44,822 nt of DNA from Priapulus caudatus. Taxonomy: Eukaryota; Priapulida; Priapulimorpha; Priapulimorphida; Priapulidae. A model generated the notes under the pieces. The model did not search any database and was not told the DNA's origin. It worked only from the letters and a program-made list of their open reading frames with translations. The translations under genes and the position numbers were made by a program. Every line of letters begins with the position of its first letter. Position 1 is the first letter of the stretch. The stretch is taken from positions 86,253-131,074 of the forward strand of contig NW_014577446.1 of NCBI RefSeq assembly GCF_000485595.1. The letters run 5' to 3'. Of this stretch, positions 1 through 12,400 are shown piece by piece.

Positions 1-234
1 CAGGGTATTGTACGCGTTTCCATTACGTCTTGAAGATGTGTTCTGAGGTTCTCCTCTATATAGGCTGGAGAAAGGGGGAGGGGGCATACAATCATTGACA
101 GATTGGCTTGCGAGATAAGCGAGATTGAATTTTGTCAGTACAGCGAGAAAACTCGCTCGCACGGCGCGCGTCGAATGATAAATGACGATCGAAATGCCGA
201 CGAGACAAGAGCGAGCTATTCTTATGATTGCTCG

Positions 235-314
235 CTAGTCCGACGGCCCAATAGTCCGAAAGCACACTAGTCCGAAAACCCACTAGTCCGAAAGCCCACT
301 AGTCCGAAAACCCA
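235..314. repeat. 16-bp minisatellite, five copies
   Basis: Five head-to-tail units of exactly 16 bp (235-250, 251-266, 267-282, 283-298, 299-314) share the core TAGTCCGAA followed by a variable four bases and CCA or ACA. The first unit is the most diverged. No gene is seen around it. Positions 1-234 hold no recognisable feature. Confidence 0.85.
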
Positions 315-1026
315 CAGGTGATACCGATGTAGTGCGTATGTTGTGATCTGGTATGTCAACAAATTTACTGTGTTGTGATGTCTACAATTGTAGTCCGTGC
401 GCAGTGTTATGTACACTAATTTAATTCGATGTGATGTCCGCCATTGTTCGATGTAGTGCGCCGCTATTGCTATTATAACGTCGCCAATGTCGCCATTAGA
501 GCCGAAAGCTAGAAATGTAAAGCTTCAATAAAAAGAACCTTCGAGCGGGTTTTTTTCCCAGCGAGTTTTTTTTCGCGCGCGAAATGCGATAGAAAACGCG
601 ATATCGCAAGGAACGTTTTTTTTTAATCGTCGCAGACGGTCCTATCGTCCTTCTCCTACCAGAGACGAGCGCGCGAGTCGTGAGAGCAGCGCAGACAGGC
701 AGACAGACAGGCATGCAGGCGATGCGATGTGGCAGCGTCTGTGGGTTCCAGCCGTGGTGCCGTCTCAACACATATAAGTTCGTTTATCTTTATCGGGCCC
801 CGAAGAGACAGGCGACAGACAGAGTAACTTGTGCGCCTGTCCGCTAAATCTGCGATTAGGAACAAACAGCTCGCTCGCGCAGCACGACTCCTCGTGGTTA
901 TTTTCACTTTAATCTCACTTTAGGCTGAAGTTAAGTACACACGGCTGAAAGCTGGCTGTCAAGTGTGTGAAAGGCGTCTGTCATTCTCGGCTAACCGGAC
1001 CTGCCAGTCATTAGGGGAGCTAGCTG
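315..1026. other. non-coding stretch, no gene seen
   Basis: No long frame with a start codon and coding-like composition is present on either strand. There are short homopolymer T runs near 548-560 and 617-624 and a small CAGA-rich patch near 690-715. I see no splice-bounded exon here. Confidence 0.5.
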
Positions 1027-1112
1027 CCTCTCTCTCGCTCTCGCTCTCTCGCCTGCTTTCCCTTTCCCCTTCATCGTATCTCTCTCTCGCGCTGTCTCTC
1101 TCTCTCTCTCTC
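1027..1112. repeat. (CT)n microsatellite running into an N gap
   Basis: An imperfect TCTC tract becomes a perfect (CT)n immediately before ten Ns. The purity increases towards the gap, so the missing sequence is probably more of the same repeat. Confidence 0.9.
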
Positions 1113-1122
1113 NNNNNNNNNN
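1113..1122. other. assembly gap of 10 N
   Basis: Ten unknown bases separate a (CT)n tract on the left from a (TG)n tract on the right. The real junction between the two dinucleotide repeats is therefore not observed and the gap length is probably nominal. Confidence 0.95.
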
Positions 1123-1162
<40 letters not shown>

Positions 1163-1292
1163 CATGTGCATGCGTGCGTGTGTGTGTGTGTGTGTTTGTG
1201 TGCGTGTGTGCGTGCGTGCATGTGCATGCGTGCGTGTGTGCGTGCGTGCATGTGCATGCGTGCGTGTGGGTGTGCGTGCGTGCGTGTGTGCA
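1123..1292. repeat. (TG)n with TGCG and CATG variants
   Basis: Starts as pure (TG)n and drifts into TGTGCG and GTGCATG variants with an internal higher-order pattern (GTGCATGTGCATGCGTG recurs three times). Alternating purine-pyrimidine composition is compatible with Z-DNA formation. Open frames here are only Cys-Val repeats and are not genes. Confidence 0.9.
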
Positions 1293-1708
1293 TGGTGCGT
1301 GGCAATTTTTGCTTATTTTTAATACTCGTCTACATATTTCTTATAGATTGGCATAATTCTTAAACTATTAACTACCAATTAACAATTATTAAATATTTTA
1401 ATAGGACATTGTATACTCAATAGAATAGATGCAGTGTCCTCCTTTATACTTGTTCTATTCGTATTTGTACTGCGACGGGCGGATCGTTTATATAGTCGTT
1501 AGATACCTATTCACGCAAACACGAATATACTTCGAAACCTAACTGCATTGCCCAATATTAGATATTGTGACTTTACTGCCAAGCATCGAAATTCACAAGG
1601 TAATACAAGTAAATACACGAGCATTAGTAACAAAGATGTAAAAATAATTCAATACAAAAAGGAAAATAAAGGTAAGGGTTTCCGTAAATATAAAAGTTCA
1701 CACGCGGT

Positions 1709-1773
1709 ATAATATAATATAATATAATATAATATAATATAATATAATATAATATAATATATAATAATATATA

Positions 1774-1840
<67 letters not shown>
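1709..1840. repeat. (TATAA)n pentanucleotide followed by (AT)n
   Basis: About ten TATAA units (1709-1760) are followed by an irregular patch and then a nearly pure (AT)n tract to 1840, which ends at TGCGCGCGCG (1841-1850). The same TATAA unit recurs at 35361-35400. Confidence 0.9.
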
Positions 1841-1842
<2 letters not shown>

Positions 1843-1850
1843 CGCGCGCG

Positions 1851-3155
1851 ATCTTTTATAGCTAAGACAACATTTTATCGAATTTTTGTACAAGGAATCT
1901 TACTAGTGAACATCAACGATTGCTTACAGTAAACACGACATATGTAGCTATTTACCTGTGATATATCAAGGTGAGAATTAAGGTGACGTATTTAAGTAGT
2001 TATAAAAGAGTACTTATTATAATTGTTTAAAAATATTTAATATAATGTTAGACGGTTCCAAATGCGAAACGGGAACACGGAAAATATTTCTAGATTGTTT
2101 TACGCTATCAATAATTGCTTAGTAACGATATCATTTTTATTTATTTCTATGTACATCAGTATGTGATGACACAATTTAATTTGTAGTTTTAATTTAGGTT
2201 AATAGCAATATTAAGCATATAATACTTTTTAAATACAAGTGGTTTACTATTCAATTAGAGCTTATGTAATATTTATCCGCGTCTATTACAATTTTAATAA
2301 TGTTCAAGTAAATAAAATATCCGGCCATTATTAACTGGTTTAACGTACAGTTGATACTGTCTCTTGTTTTCCTGTGTTTTCTGCACGTTCATGAATATTT
2401 AGACGAAACACGTGCAACTTGATAATACAGTTTAATATTATTTCCGCGTGTATATAATTTCCGCTGGTCTGCTGCAGGTTTATGAATATATCAGTAAAAC
2501 AAGTTTTCTAGACATTATTTACTGTTATTTATTATTATATTAGTCTATATCTAATTTCCGTGTAATTTTAAGCAGGTTTATAATATAAAGCTCCTTTGTC
2601 ATCGACGTAAACTATACGTTTATTTCGTTTATTTCGATATATATATATATATATATTTATTGATGTATTTATTTATATATGTATTTGTATCTAGGCCCTA
2701 CGTTATTCGATATCATACTAACATCGATCATTTCGTTGGTATTTCTTGAATATGATATTCATTGTATATCTTTATTTCCTGTTTAATAATATACATATGA
2801 AACACGTTTTTATATCTGTTAATAACAACACTACTTAGAGTGTTTATATAATTTTGCTTCTTTTCTAAGAAAAGAATTACCTTTTCTAATCCTTATCTAT
2901 TACAATTTCACTCTTACCCAGGTAAGTGACCGTCACGAACGATAGGTCTAGTAGGAGATATATAGGAGACTATACTGGTACCGGGAATACCAGGAGACTG
3001 CAATCTATTTTAATATATCTTTAATTATGACTAACTAGTGCATAAAACTCTTTGATAATTGCTAACAGTAGGGAATAGCAGTGATAACTGATAATTACTA
3101 CTATAATATCCCGAATAGACGAATAACAATATAGCGTCGATAATTTACCGCTTAC
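1851..3155. other. AT-rich non-coding DNA, probably intron of the minus-strand gene
   Basis: The stretch is strongly AT-rich, has frequent stops in all frames, a further (AT)n patch at 2638-2656, and no supported exon. It lies directly downstream of the splice donor of the minus-strand exon ending at 3156, so it is probably that gene's first intron. I could not find the next exon. Confidence 0.45.
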
Positions 3156-3846
3156 CTGGGATACTCCACAGTTGTCGGTCTCCGTCCGTCGACCGCTCGC
3201 CCAGCGTCGGACTGCCGACAGGCGACACCGTCCACCCCGGCGGCAGCGTCGGCGCGTGATAACCTGACGACATGTACGGGTACCCTCCTCCTCCTCCTCC
3301 TCCTCCCCCACCAGCGATGTAGTCGTGTGACGCTGAGGCGACGACGGTCGTCGGCGACGACATCGGCGAGACGGAGAACGCCGAGAAGTACGGAGGCAAG
3401 ACGTCGCCCGCGAAGTCGCGCTGCCTGCCGACGCCGCCGTGTCTGTCGGCGCCGTCGCCGCCCGGTCTGTCGCGACCGTAGTATCCGAAGCCGGCGGCGT
3501 ACAGGTTCGCGCCGTGGCCGAGTGACGGCGGAGACGGCGTCGGCGGCGACAGCAGAGGCGCGTGCGTGTAGCGCGGCACGGCCGTCAGCGGGTTCAAGCC
3601 GAGAGTCGCGGCTGCGGCGGCGGCCGCGCTGACGGAGGCGGCGATGCTAGAGGAGGTGCAAGGGAAGGGCGCGTGTAGGCCAGGGTAGAGGTGCGGCGGC
3701 GGGCCTCCCATCATGTAGAGCTGCTCGGGCTGCGGGCCGCCGCCGTACAGACGCTCCTTGTGTCGCGGCGGTAAGATCGAACGAGCAATAGTCGCGCCGT
3801 CACCGAGACTCGAACCGAGCACGCTCCACGATGGCGGTATGAGCAT
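3156..3846 (-). CDS. first coding exon of an unidentified gene encoding a Pro/Gly/Ala-rich protein
   Basis: On the minus strand an ATG at 3846 opens a frame that runs 230 codons to a strong splice donor (CCCAG then GTAAGC) at 3156/3155, leaving one base of the next codon. An in-frame TGA lies seven codons upstream of this ATG, so it is the first possible start in the exon. The encoded segment begins MLIPPSWSVLGSSLGDG and is low in complexity: an alanine run near residues 73-80, several SPP/SPT proline motifs, a run of about ten glycines near residue 190, and aromatic residues scattered among proline and glycine (LYPG, GFGYYG, GGYPYMSSGY). This composition is common in N-terminal disordered regions of nuclear regulators, but I recognise no domain and assign no function. 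The local GC content is much higher than in the flanking AT-rich DNA. The remaining exons are not identified and probably lie outside the window or beyond a long intron. It is a partial gene. Confidence that it is coding is fairly good; identity is unknown. Confidence 0.65.
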
Positions 3847-4051
3847 TGTCGGTGGAGGCAGTCACTCGATGTTGCGGCACATAATGTGTGTATATATATA
3901 TATGTATATATATATATATAGACGAAAAGCGAAGATAATGCGCCCGAGCGGCGAGTCTCGTAGATGTCAACGAGTCTTCCTTGCTTCGTCCTATGCTACG
4001 TCTCGTAGACCGTGTCTTACCTTCCGCCGTGTTACTGCTGATAGTCGTAAT

Positions 4052-4060
4052 CTTTATATA
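4052..4060 (-). promoter_or_regulatory. candidate TATA box for the minus-strand gene
   Basis: Minus-strand TATATAAAG lies about 205 bp upstream of the ATG at 3846. With transcription starting about 30 bp downstream, the 5' leader would be roughly 170-180 bp. The motif is close to palindromic and sits in a region with other TA-rich sequence (3890-3920), so this is a motif match only. Confidence 0.25.
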
Positions 4061-4440
4061 AAAAAAGACTCGTCTAATATAATTCGTCGCCGTCGTCGTT
4101 AAACGGAATTGTTAGTCGGCACCTGCGTGACTGCAGCGTGCTGTAGCTTATACACACTGGAAGAGACAGACCTCGCTATCTGTCTTCTTTCTGCTCTCCG
4201 CCTGGATCGGAAATCACAGGGAACTGCTATAGAAATCTGTCGCCGGCCGTGGGTATATGCATGCGATATAGACACAAGTAAAAACTCTCTCGTATCGACT
4301 TAAGATCAGAGACGAGGCTGTCGCACCCTACGAGCGCAGCAGCACGATATGTAAGGCTAAATGTCTGCCATCGCGAAAGTTTTTATATTGCCCACTGACT
4401 CGCAAAATAATGCTAATTAAGGAAGCGAGGTAAGAGACAG

Positions 4441-4485
4441 GCCCCGCCTCCCCGCAGATGAGCGGCGTGCGCTGATTGGTCGACG
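4441..4485. promoter_or_regulatory. GC box and inverted CCAAT box
   Basis: GCCCCGCCTCCCC (4441-4453) is an Sp1-type GC box, and GCGCTGATTGGTCGACG (4469-4485) contains ATTGG, the reverse of CCAAT, the NF-Y core. The pair lies about 600 bp upstream of the minus-strand start codon and in GC-richer surroundings than its flanks. The same 17 bp recurs exactly at 8289-8305. Confidence 0.35.
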
Positions 4486-5867
4486 AGCGTCAGACATTTT
4501 GGAGACGATGTGATGTTGTGAAGTGTCGTTTCAGGTTGGAAGTGATAGCAACTAATCGAGTCCGGTCGAACAAAACGGTACAGGTACGTAAGTCATTCGT
4601 GCAATTAAATCAAATTGGCGCTCGGCAATTTACAGCCAGGACAAAACGAGCGTATCTCCCTAACTCGGAATTAGCTCATTTGAACGCCGTACTGGCGGAC
4701 AGACTGGCGATGAACATCGGGAGACATTTCGTGTACTACGAGGTGAGAGACGGTAAAATTATCGCCCATAATTATAAGTACGACGCAAATAGGCCTTGTT
4801 GAGCGTACAAAGAGACTAATCTGTTTACGGAAATTACAACACTTGATGTCATATTAACTCTAATCGTTGGTCCACTAATCAAACGTTTACACCACACCGA
4901 GTACGATACATTCGCATAGGTACGCATACATTCAATTCATAGTAGATGTACGGGAATAAACGTTTAGGTGTACGACATGTTAAACCGTTCAGAGGAGTTA
5001 TAATGTGAATTATTTACACGCAAGACTATATGTCACGAATTCCTGGGAGGTTCGTTAAACAGCATAAAAGACAAAGTGATAAGTGTGAATTTCTGATGCA
5101 AATTTCATTTTCAATTACACTGCAAGTTTCACTAATGTTTTATAGATTAACATTATGCGTATCAATGAGTAAAATATTCAAATAATGTTAATCCACATTA
5201 TATATATATATATATGTTACGTGCGTTTTAGGCGTGTATTACAAACAATTACGGTATCTTCGGGATATTACAAACCATATACAAATAAATCATATGCCCA
5301 AGATGTTTCAATATATATATATTATATTATTATTATTATATTATACACACCGCCACTGTCTGGTAGTATATAGTATAATGGGGAGAAAACGGCTGAAGTT
5401 CTGCATAATTGTCAACAACAGACGTTGTGTATGCATGTGTGCGCGACGTTATCACGCCTCAATCTCGACACTCAGTTTCCTTCTGCTGCGTTCCACACTA
5501 TGGGCCAGACAACCGTCTCCCCAGAGCTCCCACTGCGCCAGCCCAGCCTTCCACGCATTCAGCCTCCCTCCCCTCTCCACTTCAGGCACCAATTAAGCGC
5601 TAATCTCTGCAAACTTCTCCACCCTCGCTATTAACGGGGCCTCGGCTCCCGCCGGGCGCGCGAATGGTCAAGTGTGTGGCTGACCAGTGGCCGCCCGTCG
5701 CGGGTACGTGTTAGGGCTCATTTCGTCGCGGCGGGGCGATGATGAAGACTGACAGGTCCATTGTGATCGCGTGAAGGACGCGAAAACTCGATGATATCTG
5801 AGCCTATGCTGGTGACCTATCGTATAGCGCTGACCATCGGGACGCCATTTACCTGGGATGCTTAGAC
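4486..5867. other. non-coding stretch, no supported gene
   Basis: Contains a short (TA)n at about 5198-5214 and another AT patch near 5310-5345. From about 5450 to 5860 the GC content rises. A plus-strand frame at 4476-4802 lacks an ATG for most of its length and is rejected below. No exon with matching splice borders was found. Confidence 0.45.
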
Positions 5868-6183
5868 TGCGAATGAGCGACGGAGAAACTGCAAGAGAGG
5901 GAGGAAGAGGGAGAAGGCGAGAAATAGAAAGAGGGAAGTAAGAGGGGCGGGATGGAGACGGAGACGGAGAGAGAGAGAGAAAAGACAAAACAAGAAAGAG
6001 AGAGAAAAGGGGAGAAAGACAGAGAAGGGGATAGCGATATAGGCAATAGGGATAAGGAAAAGAAGGGATATAGGCAGAGCAAAGGAGGGAAGAAACAGCA
6101 AAAGAAACGTGGAGAGGCAAGAGGAAGGGTAAGGATGGGGAACACAGGGAGAGGAGAAGAGTAGGGGAAGAGGAGGAGGAGAT

Positions 6184-6225
<42 letters not shown>

Positions 6226-6241
6226 GAGAAGAAAGAAGAGA

Positions 6242-6276
<35 letters not shown>

Positions 6277-6727
6277 AGAAAAGACTGGGAAAGCGAAAAC
6301 ACGGGCAGAGATAACGGAGAGAGAGGAAACCGAAAAGGGAAGAAACAGCGAGAGAAAAGTAGAAGCGAGAAAAAGGGTATAGAAGGGAAAGACATGGAGA
6401 GAGGATGATGAGAAGGATGAGAGAGACAGGGAAACATCGGCATATAAAGATCGAAGGATAGGGAGAAACAACGAGAGAGAAGTAGAAGCAAGAATAAGGG
6501 TAGAAACAGGAAACACAGGGGCAGGAGGAGGAGAAGGAGGAGGTGGAGGAGGAGGAGGAGTAGGAGGAGGAGGAGGAGATAGATAGATAATGTGCCCGTT
6601 TGTGTGTATGCGTAAGTGTGTGGGTGCCTCTGTGTATATGCTTTTGTCAGGGAAAAGGATCAAGTAAGACAGAAAGAGAGTGATAGAAAGAAAAAGGGAC
6701 TGAGAGAAAAATATAGAGACAGAGAGA

Positions 6728-6774
<47 letters not shown>

Positions 6775-6793
6775 CGAGGGAGAAAAGAAAAAT
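5868..6793. repeat. long purine-rich (GA)n/(GAGG)n tract, interrupted
   Basis: The plus strand is almost entirely A and G from about 5868 to 6590, with pure (GA)n runs at 6184-6222, 6241-6274 and, after a short TG-rich break at 6590-6650, 6719-6772. Near 6515-6575 the unit becomes GGAGGA. The opposite strand therefore reads as Leu-Ser-Phe-Pro low-complexity frames over hundreds of codons, which is an artefact of the repeat. Confidence 0.9.
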
Positions 6794-6799
6794 TGCATT

Positions 6800-8288
6800 C
6801 CTATTTAACAAATTACTCTTTCCTTCGTGCTATGTTGCGAGCTCGCGTGTGCGCACATATGTACGTATAGGTAAGGTAAGCCCGCACTACCCGTTACTAT
6901 GCATATCTCCCTATCTTGCAGACACATTCTGCACAGAACCCTGTCTGCGGCCGTGTGGCCAGCCAGGTGATTTCACGCGAGACTTTATCTAGAAGCTAAG
7001 AATAGTTTCGGCGCATCTCGACCCGTCTCCGCGACTGCAGCACCCACCAAGTCACGGGCTGGGACCCCACCGACTAGACTGGGACCACACCGACTAGACC
7101 ATATCTTCCTATCTCACGCACCGCGGTGTCTACCCAGCGTTTTGCATGCAGCTTTCAGACGGTGCGAAGAAGGCGGGGAAGGCGGGCTAAGTGGGCGGGC
7201 TGTTTTTGTTTCTCGTCGTTGCAGCACTGATCGAATAATGAGCACTAATGACGCGCCTTATTATTGCTCGTCGTCTGCCATTATGCGAGAACGCGTAATT
7301 GGGTGTCAATGATGGTTCGCTTATTGCCCATCGGAGACGACTGCGGTTCACATATATACACATACACGTACACGTACACACACATACACGTGCAGACTAA
7401 TGCACTGGCGAGAGCGAGGGAGTCGCGGAGATGGAGCGAGAGACGTAGAGGTGTTGTGAGAACCTGCGAAGGTGCTACACCGTGTCTGCGTGCATTGCAT
7501 AAGACGGGAGCGGAGGGGGCGCGATACCGAGTAGGCAGCCGGGCATCTACCGCCACCACCACGTCATCCGATATGCCCAATGCAAGATGCAAGATGCAGT
7601 ATAAAATGGCCGACGTTGGCGTGTACCTAGATAACCATCCGATATTAAACGTGTATATAGATATCCTATAATCCTCCGTAAGTAGATATATAGGATAGAT
7701 ATCTACAGCCGTCTAGTCGCATTAAAATAAATGTCTGATCATGTTACTATTTCGGCGAGCAGAGAGACTTTTTCGAATCCTTGCATCACAAATAAACACG
7801 GGGCATATTAAATGTTTGGAAATTTGAAAATAAAAACACGAACGGACAAGACGCATGGTAAGGTAAATCCAGAAAAGTTATTAGAGTTTACGAATGACGT
7901 GAATAAGCGAGAACGGTTAAATAAAAGCGCAAACTAACTAACTAAGCATTAATAAACTGAACTAAACTACGCAAGTGAACGTAATGAGACGAATCTGAAA
8001 GACCGAGAGTAGCAGAAAACTAGGAATTAAGTAATCAGTAATAGGCGTCTTTAATAAAAGAACTTACACGTACATTTTGCCCTTCAATTAAACAAAATGA
8101 AAAAATTGATATGCCCGAAATTGGAGAGTTACAGCTACGTAAGAGAAGAATTCGTATACATTTTCATCGGGTGGACAAGTTTGGTCGATTATACATTCAG
8201 AAAAGGTTTGACTGCACACACTCGACTGTCGTTTTCAGGTTTCCTGGACAGCCAGCCGTACACTCGGAACACCGTGCTCCAAAGGAGC
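6800..8288. other. non-coding stretch with promoter-like sequence, no supported gene
   Basis: Mixed-composition DNA with a short CACATACACG patch at 7350-7390. No splice-bounded exon or convincing ATG-initiated frame was found. A TATA-like box (7600-7607) and a CCAAT-containing segment (8289 onward) suggest regulatory DNA or an undetected 5' exon. Confidence 0.4.
7600..7607 (+). promoter_or_regulatory. TATA box followed by a YY1-like motif
   Basis: TATAAAAT is followed immediately by GGCCGACGTTGGCG; the overlap AAAATGGCC resembles the core of YY1 sites (AANATGGC). Upstream, AAGATGC is repeated. Supported by motif match only; no downstream coding exon is identified. Confidence 0.22.
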
Positions 8289-8365
8289 GCGCTGATTGGT
8301 CGACGTGAGCGCATGATAATATAGTAACACTTGAGAGTCTGCACGGAGGAGAGCTACGCCGCCAA
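8289..8365. promoter_or_regulatory. second copy of the 17-bp CCAAT motif and a GC-rich inverted repeat
   Basis: GCGCTGATTGGTCGACG (8289-8305) matches 4469-4485 exactly. Some 50 bp further on, CCGCCAAGGTGGCGG is an inverted repeat with 5-bp arms and contains AAGGTGGCGGC, one base from the YY1 consensus. Together these look like a core promoter, but no transcript can be attached to it from sequence alone. Confidence 0.3.
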
Positions 8366-8970
8366 GGTGGCGGCCGTCAATGGAGACCATTCGACTACAG
8401 TAATGTCATTATATCGGCGCGCTTCAACAAAGAACGACCACTCTTTCGAAATTAGCTTCGTTTGCCCGCACTCGGCCTGCGGGTCTCCATGAGATTTTAT
8501 CCGTGTATGGGGCGTACTTGGCTCGATGGCTGTGGGCTACCGTGTGGAATTCTGTAGCGGTGTGAGGTGACGGCGACTGTGCGTTTGTACATAATAATTT
8601 TCTTTGTCGGAGTCGCGCTTGAACTATCGTCATCAGCAGATGTATGTCAGAATGACAGATTGTACGGAGCGCTTAACGTGAAGCTTTATTTCGGTTCTAG
8701 ACTTTGAAGGAAATGGAAATTATGGAGTGTTTCAAACGCGTGTTTCTTCGTTACTAACGCAAATCATTCGGAAACGGAAATGGTTAGAGCAGATGAGAAT
8801 TAGACAAAATAAAATAAAATAAAAATGGAAATTAAATTAAATTAAAGTGACAAGACCTATAAGAAAAGTGGGAAATTAAAGATTTGTGAATTTGGGGTGA
8901 ATTTACACCCACGCGCACATACTCGCAATATACTCGTAAATATATCTGCGTACACACGCAGGTTATAGGT
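8366..8970. other. non-coding stretch, nothing recognised
   Basis: Ordinary mixed composition with an AAATA/AATTA-rich patch at 8808-8848. No exon, inverted repeat or RNA gene was recognised. Confidence 0.4.
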
Positions 8971-9235
8971 GGCGTGTGCGTGTGGGCGTGTGCGCGAGCG
9001 TGTCGCCCTCGTGCGTGTGCTTGGTGGCCGTGTGCGTCGGCGTGTGTGGTGTGTGGTGTGTGCTGTGTGTGTGCCTGTGTGTGTGGTGTGTGTGCGTGTG
9101 TAAATTCTAATGCGTGCGGTGTGTGTGTGTGTGTGTGTTGTGTGTGTGTGTGTGTGTGTGATGTGTGTTGTGGTGTGTGTGTGGTTGTGTGTTTGTGCTG
9201 TTAGTGTTGTGTGTGATGTGTGCAATGTGTGCAGG
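8971..9235. repeat. (TG)n microsatellite, degenerate
   Basis: TGTGCG-rich at the start, turning into (TG)n with occasional TTG and ATG interruptions. Frames on both strands are Cys-Val or His-Thr repeats and are not genes. Positions 9236-9483 are AT-rich with nothing recognisable apart from a short (AT)n at 9446-9482. Confidence 0.9.
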
Positions 9236-9483
9236 TGGTTCTTTCGTCATCCGTGTTTATGGCAAACCCGCGAATTTTTTTTGAATTTGATTCCTTTTCG
9301 TAATATATCATAACGCATTGTATTATTTAGTCACGGTTCTATTCCAAATGTCTATTGACCTGAGTGAAGAGATTGTAATTCTCAAAAGCTTGTTAGTTAA
9401 CATGTTAAACACCCTTTATCTCTATACGTTGAACTTTGTGTTATTATATAATAATATATGATATAATAATATATATATAATTA

Positions 9484-12400
9484 TACATACATACATCAAC
9501 ATACATACATACATACATAGCATAGCATACATACATACATACCATACATACATACATACATACCATACATATCATTACATACTAATACATACATACATAC
9601 ATACATACCATAACATACATACATACATACAATACATACCATACATCTACATACATACAGTACCATACATGACATACAGGACATACATACATATCATACG
9701 TACATACATACATACATACAGTACATACAACTATACATATCATACATACATACATACAGTACGATAACATACATAATAAGCATACATACATACATCATAC
9801 AGTACTATGAACTGGTGAAAGGTAGTAACGATACATACATAACATACATACATATAAAATTACATACATACATACATACATACATAATACATTACATACA
9901 TAGCATACATAACAGGAGCGATACATACATACATACATACATACATACATACACTAATAGCACTACATAATACAATACAATACATACAATACATGAGGCA
10001 TACATACCATACAGGTACATACATACATACATACATACATACATACATACATACATAAACATGACATACATACATACAGTAGCATACATACATAGCATTT
10101 ACATTACATACACTACATACATACAAGGTACATACATAGCATACATACATAACATAGCAGACATACATACATAACATGACATTAGCGATACATAACATAC
10201 AATCATTACGATACCATATTCAATTACATACCATTACATACGATGAACATCAGCATACATACATACATACGATGACATACATAGACAATACCATAGCATA
10301 CATATCATTACATTACATTATAAAAAAAATTTATAGCATACATACAATACGATAGCATACATGACATACATAAACATACACTACAGTACCATGACAGTCA
10401 CACTACATACATACATACAGTGACCATACATAACATACATACATACATTACATACATCACTAGCATACATATCATACGAGTACCGATACATAACATACAT
10501 ACAATCTACATACATGACAGTACTGTCGGATGTGGCACTACCATACATACTAATACATACATACATACATGAGGCAGATACAGAACGACTACATACCAGT
10601 ACATACGATACATACATGAACCATAATACATACATACATACATACATGACCGAAGCATACATAAACATACATCACATAACATACATACATACATACATAC
10701 AGTAAACATACATACATACTACATAACATACATGAACATACATACAATACATACATAACATACATACATACAACATAGCATACAGTACCATTACATCACA
10801 TACATACATACATACATACATACGATACATACAATACAGTGACCACTAACGATAACATAGACATAACCATACATCACATCACATAACATACACTACATAC
10901 AGACAATACATACATCACATACATACATACATACAATCACATACATACAATACATACATACATACATACATACATACACTACATACATACATACATACAT
11001 ACAACAAACATACATACATACATACATACATACATACATACATACATACAATACATACATAACATCATACATAGCATAAATATCATACATACAACATACA
11101 ATGACATGACATACATAACAATTACATACATAGCCATACATACATACATACATACATAGCATACATACATACATACATAACATGACATACAACATACAAT
11201 ACAGTACATACATACATACATACAACATACATACATACACTACATACAATACATACCATACATACCTACATACATACATACATACATACATACATACATA
11301 CATACAGTACAATAACAATAAACATAGCATACGGGATACAAACATACATACATACATAACATACATACAAGCATACATACAGTACATACATACATACAAT
11401 ACATACATACAATACATACATACATACATACATACATACGAGAGCGATGAGCATGATTCATACATACATACATACAGTTACATACGATGAGACCGATACA
11501 TACATACATAGCAATACCAGTACATAACATACATACTCACACACATCACAACTATCCACACCAGCACGACACGACACAGCACGAGCACAGACAGCGCCCC
11601 AGCACACACGACACACAGCACACAGACACTACAACCACATACATACATACATACATACCTACAGTCACACACACACACAACACACACCACACACACACAC
11701 ACCACACACACACACACCCACACCACCCACACACACACACACACACACCACACACACACACACACACGACGACCACACACCCACGACACACAGGCACACA
11801 CACACACACACACACACACAACGAACACACACACCACACACCACACAACAACACACATACCAGTACACACATACACACCACAACATACATACAGTACATA
11901 ACGATAATACACATAGCATAACATTAGCATTACACACATACAATACATACATACATACAAGTATCAGTGACACGTACAATACATACATATCATACATACA
12001 TTACATACAGGTAGCATACAGGTGACATACATACATACATAGTCCTATTAACATATCATAACATACATGACGATACATACAGTATCAGTACAATACATAC
12101 ATGACATACATACATACATAAGCAACATACATGACAACACACTACATGACAGTACATACATTACATAGCATACATATCAGGTATACATACATACATCTAC
12201 ATACATATTCAAAACACTAGCACTACATAACACTACATACATAAGCATAATCAATACATACATGAGCATACATAACATACATACATAGCATACATACATT
12301 ACATACAACATAGCATACCGAGTACATACATGACATCACATACATACATACATACATACATGTACGATAGCATACAACGTAGCATACAGTAACATTACAC

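Noticed and set aside
235-314. CRISPR-like spacing of short repeats
   Set aside because: The 16-bp units are directly adjacent with no spacers, and the genome is eukaryotic; it is a minisatellite.
4476-4802. Plus-strand open frame of 108 codons downstream of a CCAAT box
   Set aside because: It begins at a TTG inside the CCAAT motif, has no ATG for about its first 75 codons, and a donor-like GTACGTAAG cuts it near 4580. No family similarity is recognised.
5855-5865. Splice donor on the minus strand preceded by AGCATCCCAG, similar to the donor at 3156
   Set aside because: The sequence upstream of it is only the purine tract, so there is no plausible exon; the resemblance is probably chance.
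5668-6798. Minus-strand open frame of 376 codons
   Set aside because: Almost entirely Leu-Ser-Phe-Pro from the purine tract; open only because the repeat lacks stop codons.
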